Source: a bacterium (GTDB lineage: Bacteria > Cyanobacteriota > Vampirovibrionia > Vampirovibrionales > Vampirovibrionaceae). Taken from it: a DNA stretch of 64,000 nucleotides. Where the stretch lies: the NCBI GenBank assembly GCA_030429585.1, contig JAUIEU010000001.1, forward strand, positions 1-64,000, read 5' to 3'. Positions 31,394 through 40,067 of the stretch are shown here, in pieces. The translations under genes and the position numbers were made by a program. The notes beneath the pieces were generated by a model. It saw only the letters and a program-made list of their open reading frames with translations. It did no database searches and was not told the DNA's origin. The first letter of the stretch is position 1, and every line of letters begins with the position of its first letter.

Positions 31394-33727
31394 ATGAGCA
31401 TTAAAAATAATAAAGCTTTTTTGCTGTTTGCTAAAGCAAACTTATCAAAATATTCAGATGAAACAGCGGGCACTGTTTTTTCATCTAAGGCCCTTAGTAA
31501 AAAGGCCTTGAAAGAGCTAATTGGTGATTATAATAAACAACAAGTCAATAATTCTTTGGATATTAATTTTTCTAGTTTTGAATCGGATTATACAGCGTTA
31601 AAAAGCGCTGACACTAATGATGGGACAGCATGGACGAACTCGTCTTATGTTTCTTTAGATGACATAGATGCTGCCTTAGAAGAAGCTAGGAGAATAAAGT
31701 CTCCCACCACAATTTCTGTAAACGCTGCCAAGAGTAAAAATCAGCCAACAGAAGCGCAGCGACAAGTCGCTGAATCTAGAAAAAATCTGGAAGATAACAA
31801 GCCGAAAGGGTGGTTAGAAAAAGGGTTTAATTCTGCTAAAGAAACGATAGGTACCTCTGCCTATAACGAAGATGGCTCTAAGAGAGCCTGGTATGACCCT
31901 CGCCGAGTATGGTCTAACGTGATGGATTACGATAATAGCTATGAGGCTGCCGATAATGCTGTTGTAGCAGCGGAATCAGAAGTTGCACTAAACGTAAGTA
32001 AAGCACCAGAAGACCTAAAGAACCTTGATAAAGCTAATAAAACCATAGAAAACTATAAAAAATCCCAAGAAAATGGGGTTGATGTTATTTCAGATGTTGC
32101 GGCAGGTGTAACAACCACGGTTGTTGTGGCCGGAGCGATTGCTACCGGTCTTGTGGCAGCACCGTTTACTGGTGGCGCCTCCCTAGCCGGAACAGCCGCA
32201 GTTATTGCTGGTGCTGGCGCCATGGGCGCTAGTATAAAGGTCGCATTAAAAGGTAGTAACGAAGTTTCAGCAGGCCGTGAATATACATGGTCTCAAGCAG
32301 GGTATGATGCCACAACAGGATTTGCTGTGGGTGCTACCAGTGCAGCTACAGGCGGCATAAGCAACCTGGTTGGTGGACGATTAGTATCTACTGGTATTGG
32401 TAAAATTGCCCAATTTATTATCAAAGAGTCGGCTGAAGGCTCTGTAGAAGGTTCGGTGACCGGATTAGTTAGCGAAACGGCACGAAGCTTAAAAGATGGA
32501 AAATCACTAGGTTTATCACTTCTTTCAGGTATTAAAGGGATGCTATTTGGTGCAACCATTGGTGCAGTTACCCAAACGGGTATGTCTGGCTTTGGTAAAG
32601 GGCTTTCTAGCAAAGCTAGCAGTGAAGTAGCTGAGGATGTTACTCAAGAAGCGGCAGATGAAGCCAGTAAAAAGGCAGCAGAATCGACGGTTGATGCAAG
32701 TACTCAGGGTGCTGCTGACCAGGCAACAGGGCGGGTAATTGAAATGTACCCTTCTGGTGGTTCCGGCCCTAATAGCCCTGCTATCCCCATGCGGCTAGCT
32801 GTGGGGGCGGAATATACGCCTAACTCAACGCCCAATATTCGGATTGCAGGCAATAATACTAGTAGTGGTACAGGTGGAAGAACCCGTAATATTAGTGGGC
32901 AAACCAACTCAAGCCGTATTGTGAACTCTGCAGATGACCCTAAAAAGAGAATTGAAATTGATGTGGATAGCAAACGACCTGCTGGCGAACCCATTAAACC
33001 TGACCCTAAAAAGAGAATTGAAATTGATGTGGATAGCAAACGACCTGCTGGCGAACCTATTAAACCTGACCCTAAAAAGAGAATTGAAATTGATGTGGAT
33101 AGCAAACGGCCTGCTGGCGAACCTATTAAACCTGACCCTAAAAAGAGAATTGAAATTGATGTGGATAGCAAACGACCTGCTGAAAAATCTAGTGGAAGCC
33201 CAAAGTTAGAAATTAAGGTAGGCGGTATTAAAACAAGAGATCCAAAAGTAAATGAAGGCTTACCTAATATTCCAGGCCAAACTTCTATTAATAATGCCTT
33301 TAATCCAACACTAAGTGATGACTGTGTTTACAATAGTTTCAAAATGATTGGTGAGCTTTTAGATATTAAAGTTAGCCCAACCAAAGTAATGGATATCCTA
33401 ACCAAAGGTGGTCGAAATATTTCAGAGGCCTTCCAAAGCATTACCGGAGGGACCTACCGAATGAAGTTTACTGCTATGGACGAAGTTATGGAGGGCTTAG
33501 GACTTAAGAAACAAGAGTTTGTATCTTTTTCAGACTCCCCTAATACACCAATTTTAGAAGCTCTTCAATCGGGAACGCCTGCAATGGTAAATAAAAATGG
33601 CCATATGGTTGTTGTGATTCAACATAATGGCGTTATAAAGGAAATGGATCCACTTAACGGGTACTGGCGAGAAGTCACTATGAGTAATTTTGGTACAGGC
33701 TCTGTTTTTAGCTTCTTAAGAAAATAA
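31394..33727 (+). CDS. Polymorphic-toxin-like protein with C-terminal papain-like domain
   Basis: 777 residues from the ATG at 31394 (a GTG lies at 31385; numbers below count from it). N-terminal 230 residues are polar. About 235-290 holds two Ala/Gly-rich hydrophobic helices (VAAGVTTTVVVAGAIATGLV), then a further Gly/Ser-rich region. Residues 518-599 are a 22-residue repeat (DPKKRIEIDVDSKRPAGEPI), nearly four copies. The last 150 residues resemble a C39/papain-like peptidase: Cys647 (DDCVYNSF), His740 (NGHMVVV), Asp755 (EMDPLNGY). Such domains end many secreted effectors. AT-rich; no immunity gene follows. Signal peptide not seen. Confidence 0.65.
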   Translation: MSIKNNKAFLLFAKANLSKYSDETAGTVFSSKALSKKALKELIGDYNKQQVNNSLDINFSSFESDYTALKSADTNDGTAWTNSSYVSLDDIDAALEEARRIKSPTTISVNAAKSKNQPTEAQRQVAESRKNLEDNKPKGWLEKGFNSAKETIGTSAYNEDGSKRAWYDPRRVWSNVMDYDNSYEAADNAVVAAESEVALNVSKAPEDLKNLDKANKTIENYKKSQENGVDVISDVAAGVTTTVVVAGAIATGLVAAPFTGGASLAGTAAVIAGAGAMGASIKVALKGSNEVSAGREYTWSQAGYDATTGFAVGATSAATGGISNLVGGRLVSTGIGKIAQFIIKESAEGSVEGSVTGLVSETARSLKDGKSLGLSLLSGIKGMLFGATIGAVTQTGMSGFGKGLSSKASSEVAEDVTQEAADEASKKAAESTVDASTQGAADQATGRVIEMYPSGGSGPNSPAIPMRLAVGAEYTPNSTPNIRIAGNNTSSGTGGRTRNISGQTNSSRIVNSADDPKKRIEIDVDSKRPAGEPIKPDPKKRIEIDVDSKRPAGEPIKPDPKKRIEIDVDSKRPAGEPIKPDPKKRIEIDVDSKRPAEKSSGSPKLEIKVGGIKTRDPKVNEGLPNIPGQTSINNAFNPTLSDDCVYNSFKMIGELLDIKVSPTKVMDILTKGGRNISEAFQSITGGTYRMKFTAMDEVMEGLGLKKQEFVSFSDSPNTPILEALQSGTPAMVNKNGHMVVVIQHNGVIKEMDPLNGYWREVTMSNFGTGSVFSFLRK
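32936..33182. repeat. 66-bp tandem repeat inside the toxin-like gene
   Basis: Units start at 32936, 33002, 33068 and 33134; the fourth is partial. Copies differ at only a few bases, so expansion is recent. Encodes DPKKRIEIDVDSKRPAGEPI plus KP. Confidence 0.92.
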
Positions 33728-33876
33728 TGGGCTCAACTTTAATTAGTGTTCTAATGACATGCTCCCCGAAACAAGTGCCTTTATTGCCACCAGATTCCAG
33801 CGACCTTGCAAATCCATGCGAGAAAATGTTAACCAGGTGCTGAAATACGGTGTATGTCCAATCAAAGACATTAGTG

Positions 33877-35022
33877 TTAAATCTTGTGTTTAAACGCATT
33901 AGCATAACCTGTCATTTCGACATAGGCGTTGCCGGTAACAGACTTGTTTTTAATTGTACCCGCTACGGTGCTGCGCCCTTCCCAGTACGAAAGTTCGCCA
34001 CCGCGTGGGTCAGTAAGTTCTTGATTAGCGAGTACGGGCGTGATGGATAGGGTTAAGTTTTTACCCGGTACCTGTATCTGCCATTGGCTTGGGTAGCGCC
34101 CCTTAGATTGTGTGCTTTGCCAATATTGTTTTACATCAATGGTAAAATCAGCCAGGTTTAAATGTTCGCTGCGACCCGTAGCACTTATCCAGGTACCGCT
34201 GCTGTTTGGGTCTAAGGTGCCATCTTTACGACGAAGCACATATAGCATCAGTTCGATATTATTATCCAGTTGCACGCTAAACCAATCCCACCCTATTTGT
34301 TTGGGTTGCAGCTGGTTGCTGCCAAACTCATGGTCCATCCAGCTTTGGCCAATAACGTTGGTTGTTGTGTTGTTTAACCGTACTGCGCCTTTGCTGAGCA
34401 TGCGCGTGTACGAATAATAATGCGAGGCGCATCCCATACAATCTGCCTTTTGCGAAACACCGTTTTGCCCATGAATAACAGCAGGCTTACTAGGCGATAG
34501 GACGAGTGTTAGAGACATGTCGGGGGTAACGGCGTGTAGCTCGTGCTCGCCATGTTTATTTTGTTTAACGGCCCAGTTTTCGTTCCATACATGGTAGGTA
34601 CTGCTGCTGGCCCCTGCGCGCTTGCCGCTAATGCCCCCTGGTACGCCCCGGTTTAGTTTGGCGGTGTGATGAAATTGTTGTCCGGCTTCATCGGTAATGG
34701 CAAAGTGAACCAGATGAAATTCGTTAGCCTGCCAAGCGGATTGATTACGTTTGGGTAAACCTGTGGCACTTCTAAAAAAAGTTAATTCGTAGCCAAAGCG
34801 TTTGTTGGCGTTGCTGACATCTTGCAAGTGGCCGGTGTAATACCACCATTCCGTTTTATAAGCAGGGTGGCTGGCATGGTCTTGTGGAAACTGGTACTGG
34901 TAACCCGGTAATGCCAGCTTAAATGCGTTGGTGTTTTCGGCAAACACATTAAGGGGTAGCCAACACACAAGTAAGGTAATAAGTAAGGGCAATAAGCGAT
35001 ACTTGAAAAAGGCTGTTATCAT
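33877..35022 (-). CDS. Secreted lipocalin-type protein, AttH/CrtC-like
   Basis: 381 residues from the ATG at 35022, preferred over an upstream frame that would run into the permease gene; GGAG lies before it. Signal peptide YRLLPLLITLLVCWLPLNVFA. The mature part matches the AttH / carotenoid 1,2-hydratase-like family: TEWWYYTGHL at the start, ELTFFRSATG, NEFHLVHFAITD, GQSWMDHEFGSNQL and QIGWDWFSVQLDN. These exported two-lipocalin proteins are usually encoded with an ABC exporter (attEFGH), as here. The substrate is unknown; a lipid-like ligand is likely. Confidence 0.85.
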   Translation of the reverse strand: MITAFFKYRLLPLLITLLVCWLPLNVFAENTNAFKLALPGYQYQFPQDHASHPAYKTEWWYYTGHLQDVSNANKRFGYELTFFRSATGLPKRNQSAWQANEFHLVHFAITDEAGQQFHHTAKLNRGVPGGISGKRAGASSSTYHVWNENWAVKQNKHGEHELHAVTPDMSLTLVLSPSKPAVIHGQNGVSQKADCMGCASHYYSYTRMLSKGAVRLNNTTTNVIGQSWMDHEFGSNQLQPKQIGWDWFSVQLDNNIELMLYVLRRKDGTLDPNSSGTWISATGRSEHLNLADFTIDVKQYWQSTQSKGRYPSQWQIQVPGKNLTLSITPVLANQELTDPRGGELSYWEGRSTVAGTIKNKSVTGNAYVEMTGYANAFKHKI

Positions 35023-35027
35023 AAAAA

Positions 35028-37703
35028 TTACTCCGCTCTTAGGGCAGAAGGATGGATGGTTTTGGTGGCCATTGTTGCGGGTATCCAGCCTACCACCCAT
35101 GCGGTTACTAACATGAGCACCATAGTTTCTAACAGTAATAACCATGGCCAGTGCATGTCTACTGTCCAGCCAAAACTCTGCATATTAATAACGCGTACCA
35201 AATACACTGAGAGCCCACAACCAATAAGCACACCAAACAGAGTGCCTAAAAACCCAAGTAGCACGCCTTGTAATCGAACCATTCGCCTGCAATCGGCAAG
35301 GCTGGCGCCAATATAATTTAAAATGGTAAACTCATGGCGAGATTCTAGAATAAGCGCAACAAGGGTGTTCAGTATGCCTAGCACCGCTACGGTTAATGCA
35401 ATAGCATGAAGTGCATAGGTTATGGAAAACGTGTTGTCAAAAATCCTAAAAATTTCTTCACGCAAATGCTGGCGTGTCATTACGTTTAGTTTGGTGGTTG
35501 GTGGCAAGGCTTGCTCAATGCCCAACCTTACCTGCCCAGCATCAATACCATCATTCACATACAAAGCAACCCCGGTTAAGGCATCGCTATCGGCAGGCCA
35601 GTAACGTGCAAAGGTTTGCCGGTCCATTGTAATGTAGCCACGCTCGCTGGCAAAATCTTTGTAAATACCTACTATCGGAAGGGATGTTTTTCCATTAGGT
35701 GACGGTAACGTTATTGTTTGATTAACGGATAAATTGTGACGATTGGCAAAGGGTTCGGTAATCACCACACCATGTGTTTTTAATGCACGAGCCATCACAT
35801 GGCTCGTTGATTCACCACTTAAAAAATTTAGCTGGCCGTAATCTCTAAAAATAGAAAAATCGCCTACCGCCAGTTTGGTCGCCTGGTTGTTGTAGGTAAT
35901 AGGCATTTCTAAAAATGGGTCTAGGGCTTTAACGCCTTTTATGTTGGCAATAATAGCTATAACTGCAGGGTCAAGCCGTCGTTTTGTACTAACGTTTTTA
36001 CCATCGGCTTCAATCCAAATATCGCTAGTAATGCTGGTTGCTACCCATTCGTGTACTGTTTCACGAAAACTATAAATCATGACAGATAGGCTAACAGCCA
36101 TCGCGACAGCTACCATTAAACTGGCCACAGCCACACTGGTTCGGCCTAATGTATTTTCCAGTTGGAGGAGGGCAATATCGCCCCACCAATGGCAGGTGGC
36201 TTTAATAACAGGGCGAAATAATGCAAACACGGTTGGCAAAATAACGGGCATTAAAAATGCCGAGCCAAGCACAAGTAAAAAGCTACATGCATGCCCAAAC
36301 AACGGAAATCCGTTAATAGGTGGTTGAAAACTGGCCCACCAGGCTCCTAAAAATGCAATCCCACTAATTACAGGTAGTAACCATGGGCGCTGGGCCAGCC
36401 ATTGGTCTACCTGACGTTCATGATTGCCACGGCGGGTGGCACTAGCGGGTGGTACATGGGTTGCTTCCCATACAGGGATGGCCCCAGCTGCAAGGGTAAT
36501 AGATACTCCGACTACAAAGGCCTGAATCACTTTCCATATATCAATCTCAACCCCCACGGTAGGTAAGCCAGTGTAGAGAACTTCGACGGTTGAGCCAACG
36601 CCTTGCACCGTAATAATGGCCAGCGCCAAACCAAGCGCCACGCCTAATAGCGACCCGATAATGCCGAGTAAGGCAACCTCTGTTAAATACAGTTGAAGAA
36701 CGCTACGACGGCTTAGCCCTAGGGTGCGTAGGGTGCCAATATCACCACGGCGGCGTAGCATGGCCATACTCATGGTGTTGTAAATTAAAAACATGGCCAC
36801 CAATAAGGCAATAATACTCAGGGCGGTTAGGTTTAGCTGGAAAGAACTCACCAGCGCTTCGGTTTGTTGGTCTTTTAGTTGGGGTGTAGTAACCGTTAAA
36901 TGTGCGGGTAATGTTTCGGCTAACCGCTTTTTTTGTGCGCTAATAAAATGGTTTCGGCTGGTATGGGTGGCGGCTAGTGTTGGTGGTACAAAAGCTGGAA
37001 ACAGTATTTCAATCCGGTGGATTTTACCAGAAAGTCTAAATAGTATTTGTGCATTGGCAATATCCATTATGGCCAGGTGGCCGTTGTACGCTTTACCCAG
37101 CCCGTTCGAGGCCATAATGCCAGCAATGGTTAGCTTGGCCTGAGTATCGTTAATTAACAGGGGTAGGGTATCGTTTACGCTTAGGCTTAAATCTGTTGCC
37201 AGTTTCTCCGTAATAATAATGTGGTTGGGCTTAAATAGAGCTAAATTATCGGCGGGCTTTTCTTTCCATATAAACGGACGAAACTGGGCATCGGTGGCCA
37301 TATCAACCCCTAGTACCGGCAGCGATGTTCCCATTAATGCACGCTGACCTGGAGGTATGTTTTCTTTACGTTTATTTGCTGGCATGTAAATAGCAAGCGT
37401 TTCAATAACAGGCGTAAATTGTCCGTAGGCACCCTCTTCCCAAATCCAATTTAGGTTGTTAAGCACCTCTTCGTCCATAGTATTGCTTGTTGTTGGGCGA
37501 ATAATAAAATCCGTTTGGCCCGAAATGAGTGAGATGCTTTGCTTGAATTTGGCAAGCGACGTGTGATTAGCTAGCTGAATGGCCAGAACTATCGCCACGC
37601 CTAGGGCAATACCCATTAATGTTAGTAACGTTCTTAGTCGGTGCTGCCACAGGTGCCGCCAGCTGTACTGCACCCAAACCGATGGTGGACTAAATATACT
37701 CAT
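35028..37703 (-). CDS. FtsX-like ABC transporter permease, duplicated (AttF/G-type)
   Basis: 891 residues. The chain is two FtsX units in tandem. N-terminal: membrane helix TLLTLMGIALGVAIVLAIQL, an extracytoplasmic MacB-like domain, then three helices around 285-420. A second unit follows from about 500 (SVAVASLMVAVAMAVSLSVM) to the C-terminal trio of helices (770-885). This MacB/LolE-type permease moves lipophilic or peptide substrates across the inner membrane using periplasmic force transmission. Start overlaps the ATPase stop by ATGA; the lipocalin gene follows after 5 bp. A three-gene operon. Confidence 0.9.
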   Translation of the reverse strand: MSIFSPPSVWVQYSWRHLWQHRLRTLLTLMGIALGVAIVLAIQLANHTSLAKFKQSISLISGQTDFIIRPTTSNTMDEEVLNNLNWIWEEGAYGQFTPVIETLAIYMPANKRKENIPPGQRALMGTSLPVLGVDMATDAQFRPFIWKEKPADNLALFKPNHIIITEKLATDLSLSVNDTLPLLINDTQAKLTIAGIMASNGLGKAYNGHLAIMDIANAQILFRLSGKIHRIEILFPAFVPPTLAATHTSRNHFISAQKKRLAETLPAHLTVTTPQLKDQQTEALVSSFQLNLTALSIIALLVAMFLIYNTMSMAMLRRRGDIGTLRTLGLSRRSVLQLYLTEVALLGIIGSLLGVALGLALAIITVQGVGSTVEVLYTGLPTVGVEIDIWKVIQAFVVGVSITLAAGAIPVWEATHVPPASATRRGNHERQVDQWLAQRPWLLPVISGIAFLGAWWASFQPPINGFPLFGHACSFLLVLGSAFLMPVILPTVFALFRPVIKATCHWWGDIALLQLENTLGRTSVAVASLMVAVAMAVSLSVMIYSFRETVHEWVATSITSDIWIEADGKNVSTKRRLDPAVIAIIANIKGVKALDPFLEMPITYNNQATKLAVGDFSIFRDYGQLNFLSGESTSHVMARALKTHGVVITEPFANRHNLSVNQTITLPSPNGKTSLPIVGIYKDFASERGYITMDRQTFARYWPADSDALTGVALYVNDGIDAGQVRLGIEQALPPTTKLNVMTRQHLREEIFRIFDNTFSITYALHAIALTVAVLGILNTLVALILESRHEFTILNYIGASLADCRRMVRLQGVLLGFLGTLFGVLIGCGLSVYLVRVINMQSFGWTVDMHWPWLLLLETMVLMLVTAWVVGWIPATMATKTIHPSALRAE

Positions 37704-38365
37704 GAGGTTACCAAACGGCCATCATCAAGCCGAAGGACTTCATCGGCAATGGCAATAACAGCATCGCTATGGGTTGCAAGCACCAGTGTGGTGCCTTGTT
37801 GGGCACACAGGTTTTTAAGCAGCGTTAAAATCGTTTTACCGGTTTTACTATCCAAATTTCCGGTGGGCTCATCGGCAAGTACCAACGCAGGTTGATGAAC
37901 CAGCGCCCGTGCAATGGCGACCCGTTGCATTTGCCCACCAGAGAGTTGTGAGGGGTAAAAATTGGCCCGGTTATCCAGTTCAACGGCTTTTAAAATTTGG
38001 TTAACGGCGTTGTTAATGCTTGTTGCGTTATGGCCACCTTGTATGTGGAGCGGAAGGGCCACATTTTCAAATACGGTTAAACTTTCTAACAGATTAAAAA
38101 ATTGAAACACCACCCCGATATGATACTGACGAAATTGAGTGAGTGTTTCTGGTTTGGCGTTGTGTAGTGCCTGACCTTTTATAACCACTTCACCGCTGTC
38201 TATCGTATCAATACCGGCCAAAATGTTAAGTAATGTGCTTTTCCCACACCCACTGGGGCCAACCAGAGCCACTGTTTTCCCGGTATCTATTGTAAAAGTT
38301 ATATTGGTTAAGGCTTGTACCTGGTGGCTAGGGTAAGACTTGTGGGCGTTGTTCACTGTAATCAT
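37700..38365 (-). CDS. ABC transporter ATP-binding protein, LolD/MacB type
   Basis: 221 residues from the ATG at 38365; a TTG four codons earlier is less likely. All ABC motifs are present: Walker A GPSGCGKST, Q-loop GVVFQFFNLLESLT, signature LSGGQMQRVAIARAL, Walker B LVLADEPTGNLDS and H-loop LATHSD. This LolD/MacB class partners FtsX-like permeases; the permease follows with a 4-bp overlap. A TetR-type palindrome lies about 40 bp upstream, overlapping the likely promoter. Confidence 0.92.
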   Translation of the reverse strand: MITVNNAHKSYPSHQVQALTNITFTIDTGKTVALVGPSGCGKSTLLNILAGIDTIDSGEVVIKGQALHNAKPETLTQFRQYHIGVVFQFFNLLESLTVFENVALPLHIQGGHNATSINNAVNQILKAVELDNRANFYPSQLSGGQMQRVAIARALVHQPALVLADEPTGNLDSKTGKTILTLLKNLCAQQGTTLVLATHSDAVIAIADEVLRLDDGRLVTS

Positions 38366-38405
38366 AAGTGCATACAATCATAAATTAAAAAACTTATTCT
38401 AATTA

Positions 38406-38421
38406 TATACCGATCGGTATA
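38406..38421. promoter_or_regulatory. TetR-type operator before the ABC exporter operon
   Basis: TATACCGATCGGTATA is a perfect 16-bp palindrome with the ACCGATCGGT core common to TetR/AcrR-family sites. It abuts a minus-strand TATAAT (38402-38407), so a bound repressor would block the promoter. No TetR gene is in the window. Confidence 0.55.
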
Positions 38422-38601
38422 CACTGTTCCAGTGCCTTGTTTTATGCGAAACATGCAAAGTATTCAGCTTGGTCGATGTTAATCAGCGCAGTTCGAAGCT
38501 CCTCTAATATAGGGGTGCCATCTTTAGACCAACACGCAGAGAGCGTTTCAGTTGCTCAACGAACAGAGGGTATGGGCAAAGTGTGTTGTAAAATGCGAAC
38601 T

Positions 38602-39906
38602 TTATTTTTTAGGGCGTTTAAATATGGCGATGGTTTCTACGTGGTGGGTTTGCGGAAACATATCAAAGGGTTGAATGGTATCCAGTTGCCAGCCAGCATC
38701 TATTAACACTTTGCTGTCTCGCGCTAAGGTGGCTGGGTCGCAGCTAATGTAGACGATGGTTTGCCGTATGGACTTGCTTAACCATGCCAATACAGCAGGC
38801 TTAATACCGTTGCGTGGTGGGTCGCAAATAGCCAAGTCAAATTTACTATCGCAGTGGATGGTAAATAGCTCCATGCTTTGCCCGTGGAAAAAGGCCTGTG
38901 TGGCAACACCTTGGCTTTTAGCGTTTTTCTTGGCGGCTTTCACGGCGGCCTTGTGGCCTTCTGCCCCCGTTAATGTGTGGTGGGACTGTAGTAACGATAA
39001 CCCTAAAATCCCAATGCCGCAGTACCCATCCAGCACAGTCTGTGCTGTAGACAATTCTTCCGTTATTGTGTTGTTTAGCCAGGCCAGTATGGTATTTACC
39101 ATGGCAGGGTGGCTTTGCATAAAGTGGTTAATACCAAATTGGAAGGAACGCTCGTTAATGGTATCGGTTAGGTAGGCCTGGCCAGCGAGCAAAAGAGGCT
39201 TATCGCTTAAGTGCCACAGGCCTGTAATAGGGCCGGTAATAGCGTTATTAATGTCAGCATCAATATCATCCGGTACGGTTTGGCTGGTAAACGTTATGCC
39301 CAACAGCACCTCGCCTTTGGTGTTGGTACGGGCTTTGATGGTTTTACAGTGTTTGAGCAATGCCGGCATGGCGTTTAATAGCTCAGCGGTTTGGAATAGT
39401 GTTTCTGGTAGCACGGGGCAGGTTTGAAAAGCCATCCCAGTGTTGGATTGGCGCGCATAGTAGGCCAGCTTGGGCTGCCCTTGGTGAGAAATCACTTGCC
39501 AGGTGGCGGTATGGCGGTAGCCCCATTCGTCATGGGCTTGTATTGGTTGAATAGGCGGGTTTTCTATTTTACCCAGGCGCTGCATGGATTCACGGACAAT
39601 TTCGGTTTTCCAGTGGTGCTGCTGGGCTATGGGTAAGTGTTGCCAGTTGCAACCACCGCAGGCCGAATCGGGTGCGGGTTGTGCGTGGGGGCACGGCGGG
39701 GTTTGTCGGTTTGGTGATGGGGTGGAAAGCTGGTACGTGGGCATTTTCAGTAGCTTTTTTTCCGCCACTAGCTCGCCGGTAATCACGTCGCCTGGGGCAA
39801 CAGCGTCGGCAAAAACGATGCGGCCGTCTGTCAGGCGGCCCATGCCGCGCCCGCCGTGGATGAGCTTTTCAATGGTGAGTGTTTCTTGAGTAGGTGTTTT
39901 TGGCAT
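38602..39906 (-). CDS. rlmD: 23S rRNA (uracil-5-)-methyltransferase, TrmA/RlmD family
   Basis: About 434 residues from the ATG at 39906 (another ATG 14 codons upstream is possible). An N-terminal TRAM RNA-binding domain (TIEKLIHGGRGMGRLTDGRI) is followed by clustered cysteines (CPHAQ, CGGC, then TCPVLPE), consistent with the 4Fe-4S cluster of RumA-type enzymes. The SAM motif VLDGYCGIGILGLSLL, catalytic ICDPPRNG and nucleophile Cys in YISCDPATLARD are present. It methylates a uridine of 23S rRNA; whether it is RlmD- or RlmCD-like cannot be told. Confidence 0.88.
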   Translation of the reverse strand: MPKTPTQETLTIEKLIHGGRGMGRLTDGRIVFADAVAPGDVITGELVAEKKLLKMPTYQLSTPSPNRQTPPCPHAQPAPDSACGGCNWQHLPIAQQHHWKTEIVRESMQRLGKIENPPIQPIQAHDEWGYRHTATWQVISHQGQPKLAYYARQSNTGMAFQTCPVLPETLFQTAELLNAMPALLKHCKTIKARTNTKGEVLLGITFTSQTVPDDIDADINNAITGPITGLWHLSDKPLLLAGQAYLTDTINERSFQFGINHFMQSHPAMVNTILAWLNNTITEELSTAQTVLDGYCGIGILGLSLLQSHHTLTGAEGHKAAVKAAKKNAKSQGVATQAFFHGQSMELFTIHCDSKFDLAICDPPRNGIKPAVLAWLSKSIRQTIVYISCDPATLARDSKVLIDAGWQLDTIQPFDMFPQTHHVETIAIFKRPKK

Positions 39907-40067
39907 GGTAAAAAGGCTTGCATTGCGTGTAATCAGGCCGTTTACCATAGCACAGCCGCAAGGGGCATGGTGTTCAAAGCGCTGCCACTTTGTCCTACAC
40001 TGGTCTGTTCACCCAATATTGCCCCAAGTTAGGGCCATAAACGTAACGATACGCCACAAGAGCCACC

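Larger units (their letters stand above)
24264..33727. mobile_element. Element B: phage- or plasmid-like integrative element (right limit uncertain)
   Basis: Gene order is serine integrase, coiled-coil HTH-like protein, CI-type repressor, divergent operator, Xis-like HTH, small genes, PrimPol-helicase, small HTH, two conserved accessory genes, and finally a toxin-like gene. No structural phage gene. Large serine integrases use short core sites, so no long terminal repeat is expected; the right end lies between 31170 and about 33870, where core genes resume. Confidence 0.6.

Noticed and set aside
33877..35145. Longer start for the lipocalin-type protein at 35145
   Set aside because: It would overlap the permease gene by 118 bp; the ATG at 35022 has a ribosome site and begins the signal peptide.
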